Shown here one piece after another: positions 39,327 to 47,532 of a stretch of DNA of 64,000 nt (positions are counted from its first letter, which is position 1; each line of letters begins with the position of its first letter). Source of the stretch: Actinomadura sp. J1-007 (GTDB lineage: Bacteria; Actinomycetota; Actinomycetes; Streptosporangiales; Streptosporangiaceae); NCBI RefSeq assembly GCF_009793335.1, contig NZ_WING01000003.1:496001-560000 (forward strand). The letters are read 5' to 3'. Under the pieces are notes generated by a model, which saw nothing but the letters and a program-made list of their open reading frames with translations, did not search any database and was not told the origin of the DNA. The translations under genes were made by a program, and so were the position numbers.

Positions 39327-39327
39327 C

Positions 39328-40403
39328 TCAGCGGGCCTCCTTGAGCGGCCGGATGCCCGCCTTCGGGTCCGCGAGGAGCTTGTCGAGCTGCGGCTTGTAC
39401 CACTTGTACGCCTCCTGCGGCGACTTCTGCCGCTGGAGGATCTGGTCGATGTTGCCCTTGTCGATGACGAGTCCGGGCGTCTTGAACCAGCCCTTCGGCA
39501 GCTTGCCCCCGTCGTCGCGCACCGACGTGATGAGGACGGACGTGGAGACGTACCCCTTGAGGAAGTGCTCGGGGTCGATCGCGACGAAGTTGGTGCCCTT
39601 CTTGACGGCCTGGAGGGTCTTCGGGTCCACGTCGAACCCCGCCGTGAGGTACCGGCCCTTCCGCTGCTCCTTCAGCCGCGCGAGGTTGTAGCTGTCGGCG
39701 TCGCCGACGCCGAGGAACGCCAGCGCGTTCGGGTTGGCGTTGACCTGCGACTGCCACGCCGCGTAGCTCTGCGCCGGGTCGCTGTAGGTCTGGAACGGGC
39801 CGAGCACCCTGATGCCGGGGGCGAGCTTCGCCAGCCCCTCCTTGACGCCGTTCGCGCGGCTGTCGAGCACGGGCGTCCCCGGGTTCGGCACGCCGAGCAC
39901 GACCGTGCCCTTCGCGTCCTTGCCGAGCCGCTTCACCGTCTCGGCCGCCAGCAGCGCGCCCAGCTCGTAGTTGTCGTTGCCGACGTAGAACTCGACCTTG
40001 CTGCCGTCCGTCGGGGCGGTGTCGAGCGCGACGATCGGGATGCCGCGCGAGACCGCCTGCGCGGCGGGCCGGGTGAAGATCGGCGGGTCGAGGTTCTCCA
40101 GCACGATGCCGTCGCGGTGGGTGACGGTGAGGTTCTGGAAGAGCTGCTGCTCGGCCGGGCCGTCGGTGTTGGGCGGCCCGACCACCTTGAAGTCGACGCC
40201 GCCCGCGTGCCCGGCGGCCTCGGTCGCGCCCTCGTACATCTCGCGGGCGAAGTTGAGGCTGTAGTTGGCGACGGCGATGCCCATCTTCAGGCGCTTGCCC
40301 GAGCCGCCCCGCCGCCGTCGTCCCCGCAGGACGAGACGGTGGACGCGGCGCCGAGCGCGAGCGCGAGGGCCGCGGCGAGCGGCGCGCGGGAACGGCGGAT
40401 CAT
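39328..40403 (-). CDS. Sugar ABC transporter substrate-binding lipoprotein, one apparent frameshift
   Basis: A periplasmic-binding-protein-1-type lipoprotein of about 358 residues. ATG 40403 gives IRRSRAPLAAALALALGAA then TVSSC (lipobox Cys). After DDGGG the frame breaks near 40305 and resumes as GSGKRLKMGIAVANYSLNF. The body (DGIVLENLDPP, IPIVALDTAPTDGS, GVPNPGTPVLDSRANGVKEG) matches RbsB/XylF-like proteins. The ligand is unknown; the adjacent SDR and decarboxylase genes suggest a sugar-acid or aromatic-like compound, which is speculation. Confidence 0.85.
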
Positions 40404-40443
40404 GGGGTTCCTCCCTGAGGGCGCGGGACGCGGTCCGCGCGGG

Positions 40444-41508
40444 TCACGGCCGCGCCGTCCGGGGGCCGCGCAGTTCACGGACGCGGCGCAGCAGCGGCGC
40501 GGCGCCGACGGCGACGAGGATCACCCCGCCGGTCGCGAACGTCGTCCAGTTGATGGGGACCTCGAAGAACACCAGCGCCGCCGTGACGACGCCGAGGATC
40601 AGGCACCCGGCGGCGGCGCCGAGCACCGAGCCGAGGCCGCCCTTGAGCGGGGTGCCGCCGATGATCGCCGCGGCGATCGCGGTCAGCTCGTACCCCTGGC
40701 CGATGGTGGGGTCGCCCGCGATGAAGAACGCGAGCGCGAGCACCGCCGCGAACCCCGCCATCAGCCCCGACAGGGCGAGCGCGGCGATCCGGGTGCGGGC
40801 GATCGGCAGGCCGCCGAACTCGGCGGCCTCCGGGTTGGACCCGATCGCCCGCACCCGGGCGCCGAACCTGGTCCGGGTGAACAGCACGGTCAGCGCGGCC
40901 ACGGCGGCCGCGAACACCCACACCGCGTTCGGCACCCCGAGCAGCTCGCCTCCACCGAGCACCCGGAAGAACGCGTCGTCCGGCGGCAGGTCGGTGATCT
41001 GCTTGCCCTCCGCCAGCGCGAGGCCGACCCCGCGCAGCAGCATCGCCGTCGCGAGGGTGACGATGAAGGACGGCAGCCGCAGGTAGGTCGTCACGGCCCC
41101 GTTGACCGCGCCGAGCAGCGCGGTGAGGGCCAGCACCGCCACCGCCGCCGCCCAGGTGGGCGTGCCCTCGCGGATCAGCAGCGCGCCGACGACGACGCCC
41201 ATCGCGTACATCCCGCCGACCGACAGGTCCACCTCGCGCATCGCGAGGGCGAACACCATCCCGCACGCCATCAGCCCGACGTAGACGGAGTTGTGCGCGG
41301 TGGTCAGCAGGTTGTCGGTGCGCAGGAAGTCGGGCTGGAGGAGGCCGACCGCCGCGACGAGGAGGACCAGCACGCCGACGACGCCGGCCTCGTCCGGGAC
41401 GGGCCGGCGGCGCCGGCGTGCGCGCGGGCGCGGGGCGGTCGCCGCGTCCTCGTCGTTCGCGGGGGCCGGCGCGGACGGGGGCGGGTCCGGCGGTCGTGGT
41501 ACGGACAT
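40444..41508 (-). CDS. RbsC-type ABC transporter permease
   Basis: A membrane subunit of 354 residues with about ten membrane segments after a 40-residue Pro/Arg-rich cytoplasmic start. MVFALAMREVDLSVGGMYAM, VNGAVTTYLRLPSFIVTLAT and IGSNPEAAEFGGLPIARTRI are the family signatures. It is the first gene of the minus-strand importer operon and is divergent from the SDR gene. The gap between them carries an 18-bp-phased direct repeat. Confidence 0.9.
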   Translation of the reverse strand: MSVPRPPDPPPSAPAPANDEDAATAPRPRARRRRRPVPDEAGVVGVLVLLVAAVGLLQPDFLRTDNLLTTAHNSVYVGLMACGMVFALAMREVDLSVGGMYAMGVVVGALLIREGTPTWAAAVAVLALTALLGAVNGAVTTYLRLPSFIVTLATAMLLRGVGLALAEGKQITDLPPDDAFFRVLGGGELLGVPNAVWVFAAAVAALTVLFTRTRFGARVRAIGSNPEAAEFGGLPIARTRIAALALSGLMAGFAAVLALAFFIAGDPTIGQGYELTAIAAAIIGGTPLKGGLGSVLGAAAGCLILGVVTAALVFFEVPINWTTFATGGVILVAVGAAPLLRRVRELRGPRTARP

Positions 41509-41551
41509 GCGGCGAGCATGTGACCGGCGTCACGGCCCGACAAGCGGCGGA

Positions 41552-41584
41552 TTCCGGTGAGTGAAAACGTTCCGGTGAGTGGAA
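41552..41584. promoter_or_regulatory. Direct-repeat operator candidate between importer and SDR
   Basis: TTCCGGTGAGTGAAA (41552-41566) and TTCCGGTGAGTGGAA (41570-41584) are near-identical 15-mers with an 18-bp period, in the divergent gap. Such phased direct repeats suit an IclR-family regulator, and an IclR gene lies at the end of the plus-strand group. The junction TGAAAACGTTCC also resembles a LacI-type half-site. Confidence 0.5.
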
Positions 41585-41629
41585 GCGCCCGCTTGTCGCC
41601 CTCGCGCGGGCGGGCGCACGCTGCGGTCC

Positions 41630-42397
41630 ATGAGCGAGACACAGCGGGTCGCCCTCGTGACCGGGGCCGCGGGCGGGCTCGGGCAGGAGTTCGCCTCCGC
41701 CCTCGCCGCGCGCGGGCACGCGGTGGCGGGCCTGGACCTGGCGGACCAGTCGGCCACCGCCGGCCGGATCGCCGCCGGCCCCGGCGGCGGGGGGCGCGGC
41801 GACGGCGGCCGGTTCCTGCCGGTGCGCGCCGACGTGACCGACCCGGACGAGGTGGACGCGGCGGTCGAGGAGGTCGTCGCGCGCTTCGGCGCGCTGCACA
41901 TCGTGGTCAACAACGCGGGCGTCTACCCGCCCCTGGAGTTCGAGAAGACCACGCTGGACGACTGGCGCCGGATCATGCGGGTCAACCTGGACGGCCCGTT
42001 CCTGGTGTCGCGCTCGGCCCTGCCGCACCTGAAGGAGGCCGGCTGGGGGCGGATCGTCAACATCGTCTCGGCGGTCGTCTTCCTCGGCCCGCCCGACCTG
42101 GTCGCCTACACCACCTCCAAGTCGGGGCTGGTCGGGTTCACCCGGGCGCTCGCGAGCGCGACCGGCGGGTACGGGATCACCGTGAACGCGATCTCGCCCG
42201 GCCTGGTCCGCACCGCCACGGCGGCGCGGACGACGGGCGCGGACGGCGGATTCGAACGGGTCCGCGACATGCAGGTCGTCCGGGCCGTGGAGGAGCCCGG
42301 CGACCTGGTGTCCACGCTGCTGTACGTGTGCGACGAGGGCAGCGGCTTCCTCACCGGGCAGACCATCAACGTCGACGGCGGATCGGCGAAACATTGA
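41630..42397 (+). CDS. Short-chain dehydrogenase/reductase
   Basis: An NAD(P)-dependent SDR of 255 residues from ATG 41630. It has TGAAGGLGQEFA (cofactor loop), NNAGVYPP, a catalytic Ser in NIVSAVVFLG, YTTSK (Tyr and Lys) and a C-terminal FLTGQTINVDGG. It belongs to the classical 3-oxoacyl-reductase-like group. It sits 11 bases upstream of the decarboxylase gene and divergent from an importer. A role in oxidising or reducing an imported compound is likely, but the substrate is unknown. Confidence 0.88.
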   Translation: MSETQRVALVTGAAGGLGQEFASALAARGHAVAGLDLADQSATAGRIAAGPGGGGRGDGGRFLPVRADVTDPDEVDAAVEEVVARFGALHIVVNNAGVYPPLEFEKTTLDDWRRIMRVNLDGPFLVSRSALPHLKEAGWGRIVNIVSAVVFLGPPDLVAYTTSKSGLVGFTRALASATGGYGITVNAISPGLVRTATAARTTGADGGFERVRDMQVVRAVEEPGDLVSTLLYVCDEGSGFLTGQTINVDGGSAKH

Positions 42398-42408
42398 CGA
42401 GGAGCGCT

Positions 42409-44112
42409 ATGCGGCCGATCGAGGCGATGCTGGAGATCCTGCGGGACGAGGGCGTCACGAGGATCTTCGGCAATCCGGGCACGACGGAGCTGCCGCTGAT
42501 GGACGCGCTCGCGGGCGCGGACGACCTGGAGTACGTGCTCGGGCTCCAGGAGGGCTCGGTGGTCGCGATGGCCGACGGGTACGCCCGCGCGTCGCGCCGC
42601 ACCTCGTTCGCCAGCCTGCACGTCGCGGCGGGCGTCGCGAACGGCCTGATCGGGATGCTGAACGCGACGCGGTCGCGGACCCCGATGGTGATCGCGGCGG
42701 GCCAGCAGGACCGGCGGCACCTGCTCCAGGACCCGATGCTGTCGGGCGACCTGGTCGGCCTCGCGTCGGCGGCGACCAAGCACGCGGTGGAGGTCCAGCA
42801 CGCCCGCGACCTGCCGGTGGTGCTGCGCCGCGCGTTCGCGCTGGCCGCCCGGCCGCCCGCCGGGCCGGTGCTGGTGTCGATCCCGATGGACCTGCTGGAG
42901 GAGGACGGCGAGGTCGCCGTCCCGGCCCGCTCGCCGGTGTCGGGCCCAGGCGCGGCGATGACCGAGGAGGCCGCGGAGCTGCTGATCGCCGCCGAGCGCC
43001 CGGTCGTGATCGCCGGGGACGGCGTCGGCCGCGCGGGCGCGGTCGCCGAGCTGGTCGCGGTCGCCGAACGGCTCGGCGCGACGGTCTACCACCAGCCGAT
43101 GAACGACGGGATCGACTTCCCCGGCACGCATCCCCTCTACGCCGGGATGGTCCCGCCCCGCAACGAGGTCATCAGGGAGACGCTCGCCCGGTACGACGCG
43201 GCGCTGATCGTCGGCTGCCGGGCGTTCATGCCGCACCACTACTCCCCCGGGCCCGCCGTCCCCGACGGGCTGCCGATCGTGCAGATCGACGACGACCCCG
43301 CGGAGCCCGGCCGCAACTTCCCCGTGCGGGTCGGCCTGACCGGCGACCTCGCCGAGACGCTCTGGTCGCTCGCCGACCGGCTGCGGGGCCGCGTCCCCGA
43401 CGCCCGCGTCCGGATCGAGCGGGCCGCCGCCGAGCACGCGCGCGAGCGCGAGCGGCTGGACGCGACCGCGCGCGCCGCGTACGGCGGGTCGCCGCTGGAC
43501 CCGCTGGCCGCCGCGCACGCGGTCGCGTCCGGGCTGCCCGCCGACGCCGTGGTCGTCGAGGAGGCCATCACCGCCGGGCTGAAGCTCCGCTCCGTCCTGC
43601 GCCAGGACCTGCCCGGCTCGTACGTGCACACGGTCGGCGGCGGGCTCGGCTGGGGCATCGGCGCCGCCGTCGGCACGCACCTCGGCGACCCGGACCGCCC
43701 GGTCGTCGCGGTGCTCGGCGACGGCTGCGCGATGTTCGGGCTCCAGGGGCTGTGGAGCGCCGCCCGCTACCGGACGCCGGTCGCGTTCGTCGTGATGAAC
43801 AACGGCGAGTACCGCACCCTGAAGGACACGCTCGACGCCGGGGGCGGCACGTCCGCCGCGACGGGCCGGTACGTCGGGATGGACCTCGCGCCGCCGCATC
43901 TGGACTGGCGGCACGCCGCCCGGTTCTTCGGGATCGACTCGCTGCGGGTGGAGACCGCCGACGCGCTGCGCGACGCGGTCGCGGCGGGCAAGGACCTGGA
44001 CGGGCCCCTGGTCATCGAGGTGCCGATCACCGGGCACGGCACGCCGGAGGCGGGCCCGCGCGGCGGCCGCGGCGGCGGGAGCGGGGGCGGCGCGGCGGGG
44101 AACGGCGGATGA
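42409..44112 (+). CDS. Thiamine diphosphate enzyme, benzoylformate decarboxylase-like
   Basis: A 567-residue ThDP-dependent enzyme. The start ATG 42409 follows GAGGAG. The cofactor Glu is in LGLQEGSVVAMADGYAR, and the Mg/ThDP motif is LGDGCAMFGLQGLW ending in VVMNN. Two His known from benzoylformate decarboxylase (MdlC) are matched in SLHVAAGVANG and RAFMPHHYSPG; its Ser26 position is Thr here (GNPGTTELP). It is therefore more likely a 2-keto acid decarboxylase than an acetolactate synthase. It ends in a Gly-rich tail. Co-transcribed with the SDR, so a keto acid to aldehyde to alcohol/acid route is plausible. Confidence 0.82.
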   Translation: MRPIEAMLEILRDEGVTRIFGNPGTTELPLMDALAGADDLEYVLGLQEGSVVAMADGYARASRRTSFASLHVAAGVANGLIGMLNATRSRTPMVIAAGQQDRRHLLQDPMLSGDLVGLASAATKHAVEVQHARDLPVVLRRAFALAARPPAGPVLVSIPMDLLEEDGEVAVPARSPVSGPGAAMTEEAAELLIAAERPVVIAGDGVGRAGAVAELVAVAERLGATVYHQPMNDGIDFPGTHPLYAGMVPPRNEVIRETLARYDAALIVGCRAFMPHHYSPGPAVPDGLPIVQIDDDPAEPGRNFPVRVGLTGDLAETLWSLADRLRGRVPDARVRIERAAAEHARERERLDATARAAYGGSPLDPLAAAHAVASGLPADAVVVEEAITAGLKLRSVLRQDLPGSYVHTVGGGLGWGIGAAVGTHLGDPDRPVVAVLGDGCAMFGLQGLWSAARYRTPVAFVVMNNGEYRTLKDTLDAGGGTSAATGRYVGMDLAPPHLDWRHAARFFGIDSLRVETADALRDAVAAGKDLDGPLVIEVPITGHGTPEAGPRGGRGGGSGGGAAGNGG

Positions 44113-44162
44113 ACCGTCCGGCCGGACTTGCCCACGCGCCCCCGTACCGTGACGATCGGAGC

Positions 44163-44993
44163 ATGAACGACTCCAGGCCGTCCGGCCGTGACGCCCGCAG
44201 GGAAGCCGAGCCGCCCGGTCCCGACGCGGCCGGGCCGCCGAAATCGGTGCTCGCGCGCGGCCTCAGCCTGATGGACGCGTTCGGCTCGGGCGACGCCGAG
44301 CTGACGCTGACGGAGCTGGCCGCGCGCACCGGCCTGCCGAGGCCGACCGCGCACCGCCTGCTCGGCGAGCTGGTGCGCTGGGGCGGGGTGGAGCGCACCG
44401 AGACCGGCTACCGGCTGAGCCTGCGGCTGTTCGTCCTCGGGCAGCGGGCGCCGTCGCCGCGCGGCCTGCGCGAGGCGGCGCTGCCGTACATGGAGGACCT
44501 GTACGAGGCGACGCACGAGAACATCCACCTCGCCGTCCTCGACGGCACCGACACCCTGTTCCTGGAGAAGGTGAACGGGCGCCGGTCGATGCCGATCGTG
44601 TCCCGCGTCGGCGGGCGGCTGCCCGCGTACTGCACGGCGACGGGCAAGCTGTTCCTCGCGATGGGCCCGCCCGACCGGCTCGACCGCGCCGTGTCGGCCG
44701 GGCTGCGGCGGCACACCCCGCACACGATCATCCTGCCGGGTCTGCTCCAGCGGGAGCTGGCCCGCACGCTCGACCGCGGGTACGGCGTCAACCGGGAGGA
44801 GTCGGAGGCGGGGGTGTCGGCCGTCGCCGCGCCGATCCTCGGCCGCGACCGCCGCCCGATCGCGGCGATCTCCATCACCGGCAGCACGTACCGGCTCGAC
44901 CTGGACCGCCTCGCGCCGGCCGTCCGCACCGCCGCGCGGGCGCTCTCCCGGGAGCTGGCCCGGGAGAGCGCCGGCGGGCCCGTGCGCCGCTGA
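44163..44993 (+). CDS. IclR-family transcriptional regulator
   Basis: A 276-residue regulator. After a charged N-terminal extension, LTLTELAARTGLPRPTAHRL is the winged-helix DNA-binding domain. The C-terminal effector domain has the LPAYCTATGKLFLAMGP and GYGVNREESEAGVSAVAAPI motifs. It is third in the SDR-decarboxylase group and probably controls it and the divergent importer. The last codons contain a perfect hairpin (44941-44970), and a separate terminator lies downstream. Confidence 0.9.
   Translation: MNDSRPSGRDARREAEPPGPDAAGPPKSVLARGLSLMDAFGSGDAELTLTELAARTGLPRPTAHRLLGELVRWGGVERTETGYRLSLRLFVLGQRAPSPRGLREAALPYMEDLYEATHENIHLAVLDGTDTLFLEKVNGRRSMPIVSRVGGRLPAYCTATGKLFLAMGPPDRLDRAVSAGLRRHTPHTIILPGLLQRELARTLDRGYGVNREESEAGVSAVAAPILGRDRRPIAAISITGSTYRLDLDRLAPAVRTAARALSRELARESAGGPVRR
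44941..44970. terminator. Perfect hairpin within the iclR 3' end
   Basis: CGCTCTCCCGGG and CCCGGGAGAGCG form a 12-bp perfect stem with a 6-base loop, inside the last 20 codons of the IclR gene. It encodes an ALSREL/ARES segment, so it could simply be coding sequence. Its strength just before a second hairpin suggests it adds to termination. Confidence 0.4.
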
Positions 44994-45020
44994 CCGTAGC
45001 GGAGCACGGGCCCGGGGTCC

Positions 45021-45046
45021 GCCGTCCGCGCGAGGGCGCGGACGGC
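45021..45046. terminator. Terminator between iclR and the tenA-like gene
   Basis: GCCGTCCGCGC, a four-base GAGG loop, then GCGCGGACGGC make a perfect 11-bp stem. It lies between the stops of two convergent genes and can serve both strands. Confidence 0.8.
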
Positions 45047-45054
45047 TCGCGGCC

Positions 45055-45687
45055 TCAGGCGTAGACGGCGTCGTGGAACGCGATCTCCGCGTCGAGCATC
45101 CCGGTGAACCAGCGTTCGAGCCGTTCGTCCGGGACGGTCTCGGGCAGCCCGTCGACCTCGCGGGCGAGCGCGTCCACGCCCGCGCGGAACGCCTCGTCGG
45201 CGTGCAGCGCGACCCAGTCGGCGATCGGCCCCGGCCGGACGCGGCCCTCCCGGTGGGCGCGCGAGCACCAGGTGAGGTAGAGCGTCTCGGCGGCGAACAG
45301 CACCGTCATGACCGCCGGGTAGCCGCCCTCGCGGGCGGCGTCCAGCGCGTACCGCGACAGCCCGCCCGCGCCGCGCGCCGCGTCCCGGTCCAGCCGGGCC
45401 GGGACGGGCCACGCGGCGCGCGCGGCCTCGAAGTAGTCCGCCTGCCCCGTGACCAGGGCGTACGCGGCGCGCGCGTTGCGGCCGATGGCCGTCCAGCCGG
45501 GGGCGTCCCAGGCGGCGAGGCCGTGCAGCCGCGCCGCCGTCTCCACGAACGCCGCCTCGATCTCCAGGTAGTCGGCGTACGCGGCGTCCCCGACCGTGCC
45601 GTCCGCCACCTCGCGGACGAACCGCATCTCCAGCGCGCGGTCCAGGGCGGGCGCGCACGCGTCGAGCAGCCGCCGCGACCGGGTCAT
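45055..45687 (-). CDS. TenA/PqqC-family protein lacking the thiaminase Cys
   Basis: A 210-residue helical-bundle protein like TenA (aminopyrimidine aminohydrolase, thiaminase II). The Glu near the C-terminus (LDAEIAFHDAVYA) and the YADYLEIEAAFVETAARL helix fit the family. The catalytic Cys of B. subtilis TenA is absent: the corresponding helix reads VMTVLFAAETLYLTW. This resembles the TenA_E subgroup. It is the last gene of the LacI-controlled operon and overlaps the amidotransferase gene (ATGA). It may act on an amine-bearing pyrimidine or another small amine; this is inference. Confidence 0.75.
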   Translation of the reverse strand: MTRSRRLLDACAPALDRALEMRFVREVADGTVGDAAYADYLEIEAAFVETAARLHGLAAWDAPGWTAIGRNARAAYALVTGQADYFEAARAAWPVPARLDRDAARGAGGLSRYALDAAREGGYPAVMTVLFAAETLYLTWCSRAHREGRVRPGPIADWVALHADEAFRAGVDALAREVDGLPETVPDERLERWFTGMLDAEIAFHDAVYA

Positions 45688-46439
45688 CCCGCCAGCCACT
45701 CGACGAGGCCGCCGAACACCTCGGCGTAGCCGTCCCACTCCTCGCAGAACGGCTCGGGCGCCCAGTGCGGCGAGCAGTCGGAGGTGAACACCGCCGACCG
45801 GCCCGAGCCGTACGCGCCGACGGCCACGAGCGGGTCGGCGTTGAGGGTGGCGAGGACCTCCGCGCCCGCGCGGGGGCGGACGCGGTTGTAGCCGAGCAGG
45901 TGCGGCCACGCGCCGTCCACGCCGCCGAGCGCCGGGTGCGCCGCGTCCGCGACCTCCGCGCGGGCCCCGGCGGGCAGTTCGACCCGGTCGTCCTCGGGCA
46001 GCAGCTCGACCGGCAGCACCTCGTGCAGCACGGTGTTGCGGAAGGCGGCCTTGGCCTCGAACCCGGTGAACGACAGGTACCCGCCGATCATCAGCAGGCC
46101 GCCGCCCTCGCCGACCCAGCCGCGCAGCGCTTCGAGGCGGTCGGCGCCGCGGCGGGCGCGCTCGAACACCTCGGGCGCGAGCTGGAGCGAGTTGGCCCCG
46201 ATGTCGGACAGCACGACCACGTCGTACTCGGCGAGCGCGGCGGCGTCGCCGGGGAACTGCGCGGGCGCCAGGTGCGCGGGCAGGTGCGTCACCTGGTGGC
46301 CCCGCCCCTCCAGGGCGCGCCGCAGCGGCTCCACTCCGACGACGTACGAGCTGGTGGTGAACGAGTCCACCCCCTTGATGTGGGTGGACTGGGTGACCCA
46401 GCTCTCGCCGGCGATCAGGACGCGGCTCACTTGTCTCAT
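45684..46439 (-). CDS. Glutamine amidotransferase-like protein (PF07090 type)
   Basis: A cytoplasmic 251-residue protein with a flavodoxin-like amidotransferase fold. VLIAGESWVTQSTHIKGVDS at the N-terminus, LAEYDVVVLSDIGANSLQL and GGGLLMIGGYLSFTG match the uncharacterised family often found beside sugar ABC importers. A clear Cys-His-Glu triad is not obvious: the nucleophile position in MIGGYLSF has Gly/Tyr instead of Cys, so it may not hydrolyse glutamine. It is the seventh gene of the operon. Confidence 0.78.
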   Translation of the reverse strand: MRQVSRVLIAGESWVTQSTHIKGVDSFTTSSYVVGVEPLRRALEGRGHQVTHLPAHLAPAQFPGDAAALAEYDVVVLSDIGANSLQLAPEVFERARRGADRLEALRGWVGEGGGLLMIGGYLSFTGFEAKAAFRNTVLHEVLPVELLPEDDRVELPAGARAEVADAAHPALGGVDGAWPHLLGYNRVRPRAGAEVLATLNADPLVAVGAYGSGRSAVFTSDCSPHWAPEPFCEEWDGYAEVFGGLVEWLAG

Positions 46440-46461
46440 TCCCTTCGGAAGGTCGGTCAGG

Positions 46462-47532
46462 TCAGGACGCCGCGGAGGCGGCGCGTTCGAAAAGGCGGGC
46501 GGGGTTGCCGCGCAGCAGGTCCCGGGCCGTCTCGGGCGGGACGCCCTCGTCGACGAGCCGCCCGGTGAACAGCTCGGGCACGTACCGGAACCCGTTGCCG
46601 CCGTACGCGGTCAGCATGCTCTTGAGGAACACGTCGTGGCTGAGCAGCAGCCGGTCGCCGTGCCCGCGCGCGACGAGCCCGGCGACGGCGCGGGCGGTCT
46701 CGTGCGGCGCCGGGGACTGGCCCTCGCCGGGATACCGGAACGGCATCCCGACCATGTCGAACTCCAGCCAGACGCCGCGTCCGGCGACGGCGTCCTGGTA
46801 GTCCGGGTCGTCGTGCGAGGGGTCCATGTGGCACAGCACCACCGCGCCCGGCGGCACCCCGTACCCGTCCAGGACGATGTCGAGGACCTCGTGGGCGCGC
46901 CGCTGCCAGCCGGGCAGGTGCACGTACAGCGGGACGCCGGTCTCGCGCTGCGCGCGGGCGGCGGCGCGCAGCGCGGTGCGCTCGGCGGGCGTGAAGTCCG
47001 GCGAGACGCCGATCTCCCCGATGACGCCGGGCCGGACGCCGGTGCCGTCCGCGCCGCGGGCGAACTCGGCGACCAGCTCGTCCGCGAGCCGCCGCTCCCC
47101 CGCGTCCGCCAGGTGCGCCGGATGGAACCGTTCGAGGTACCAGCCGGAGCCCATGACGATCCGCAGGCCGCTGCGCTCGGCGAACGAGACCAGCGCGAGC
47201 GGGTCGCGGCCGAGGCCGCCGGGGGTGACGTCCACGACCGTGCCGCCCCCGGCCGCCGCGAACGCCTTCAGGTCCGCGAGCATCGCGTCCGCGTCGTCCA
47301 GGACGCAGTGGTCCAGGCAGTCGTACGGCCGTTCGCGCAGCAGCCAGGCCAGCTCGGGCGTCACCCGCGCGTCCCGCAGCCGGCGCAGCTCCGGGTCGCC
47401 GTGGTCACCGGGCTCGCCGACGGCGGCCCGCACGTCGTTGCGCAGGTGCTCGTGGGTGAGGGTCAGCCCGAGGTCCGAGGCGTCCACCGGCCCGGTCACC
47501 GTCGTGACGGCCGTCCCGGCGGCCCCGCTCAC
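46462..47532 (-). CDS. Phosphotriesterase-like metal-dependent hydrolase
   Basis: An amidohydrolase-fold enzyme of 356 residues. The metal ligands are visible: HxH in LTLTHEHLRNDV, a bridging acid in VIGEIGVSPDFT (Glu instead of the carboxylated Lys of true phosphotriesterase), His in PLYVHLPGW and VVLCHMDPSH, and Asp in LLLSHDVFLK. Family members hydrolyse lactones or sugar-type esters rather than organophosphates. GTG 47532 overlaps the stop of the permease gene (GTGA). In this operon it is a candidate for the first catabolic hydrolysis step. Confidence 0.86.
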   Translation of the reverse strand: MSGAAGTAVTTVTGPVDASDLGLTLTHEHLRNDVRAAVGEPGDHGDPELRRLRDARVTPELAWLLRERPYDCLDHCVLDDADAMLADLKAFAAAGGGTVVDVTPGGLGRDPLALVSFAERSGLRIVMGSGWYLERFHPAHLADAGERRLADELVAEFARGADGTGVRPGVIGEIGVSPDFTPAERTALRAAARAQRETGVPLYVHLPGWQRRAHEVLDIVLDGYGVPPGAVVLCHMDPSHDDPDYQDAVAGRGVWLEFDMVGMPFRYPGEGQSPAPHETARAVAGLVARGHGDRLLLSHDVFLKSMLTAYGGNGFRYVPELFTGRLVDEGVPPETARDLLRGNPARLFERAASAAS

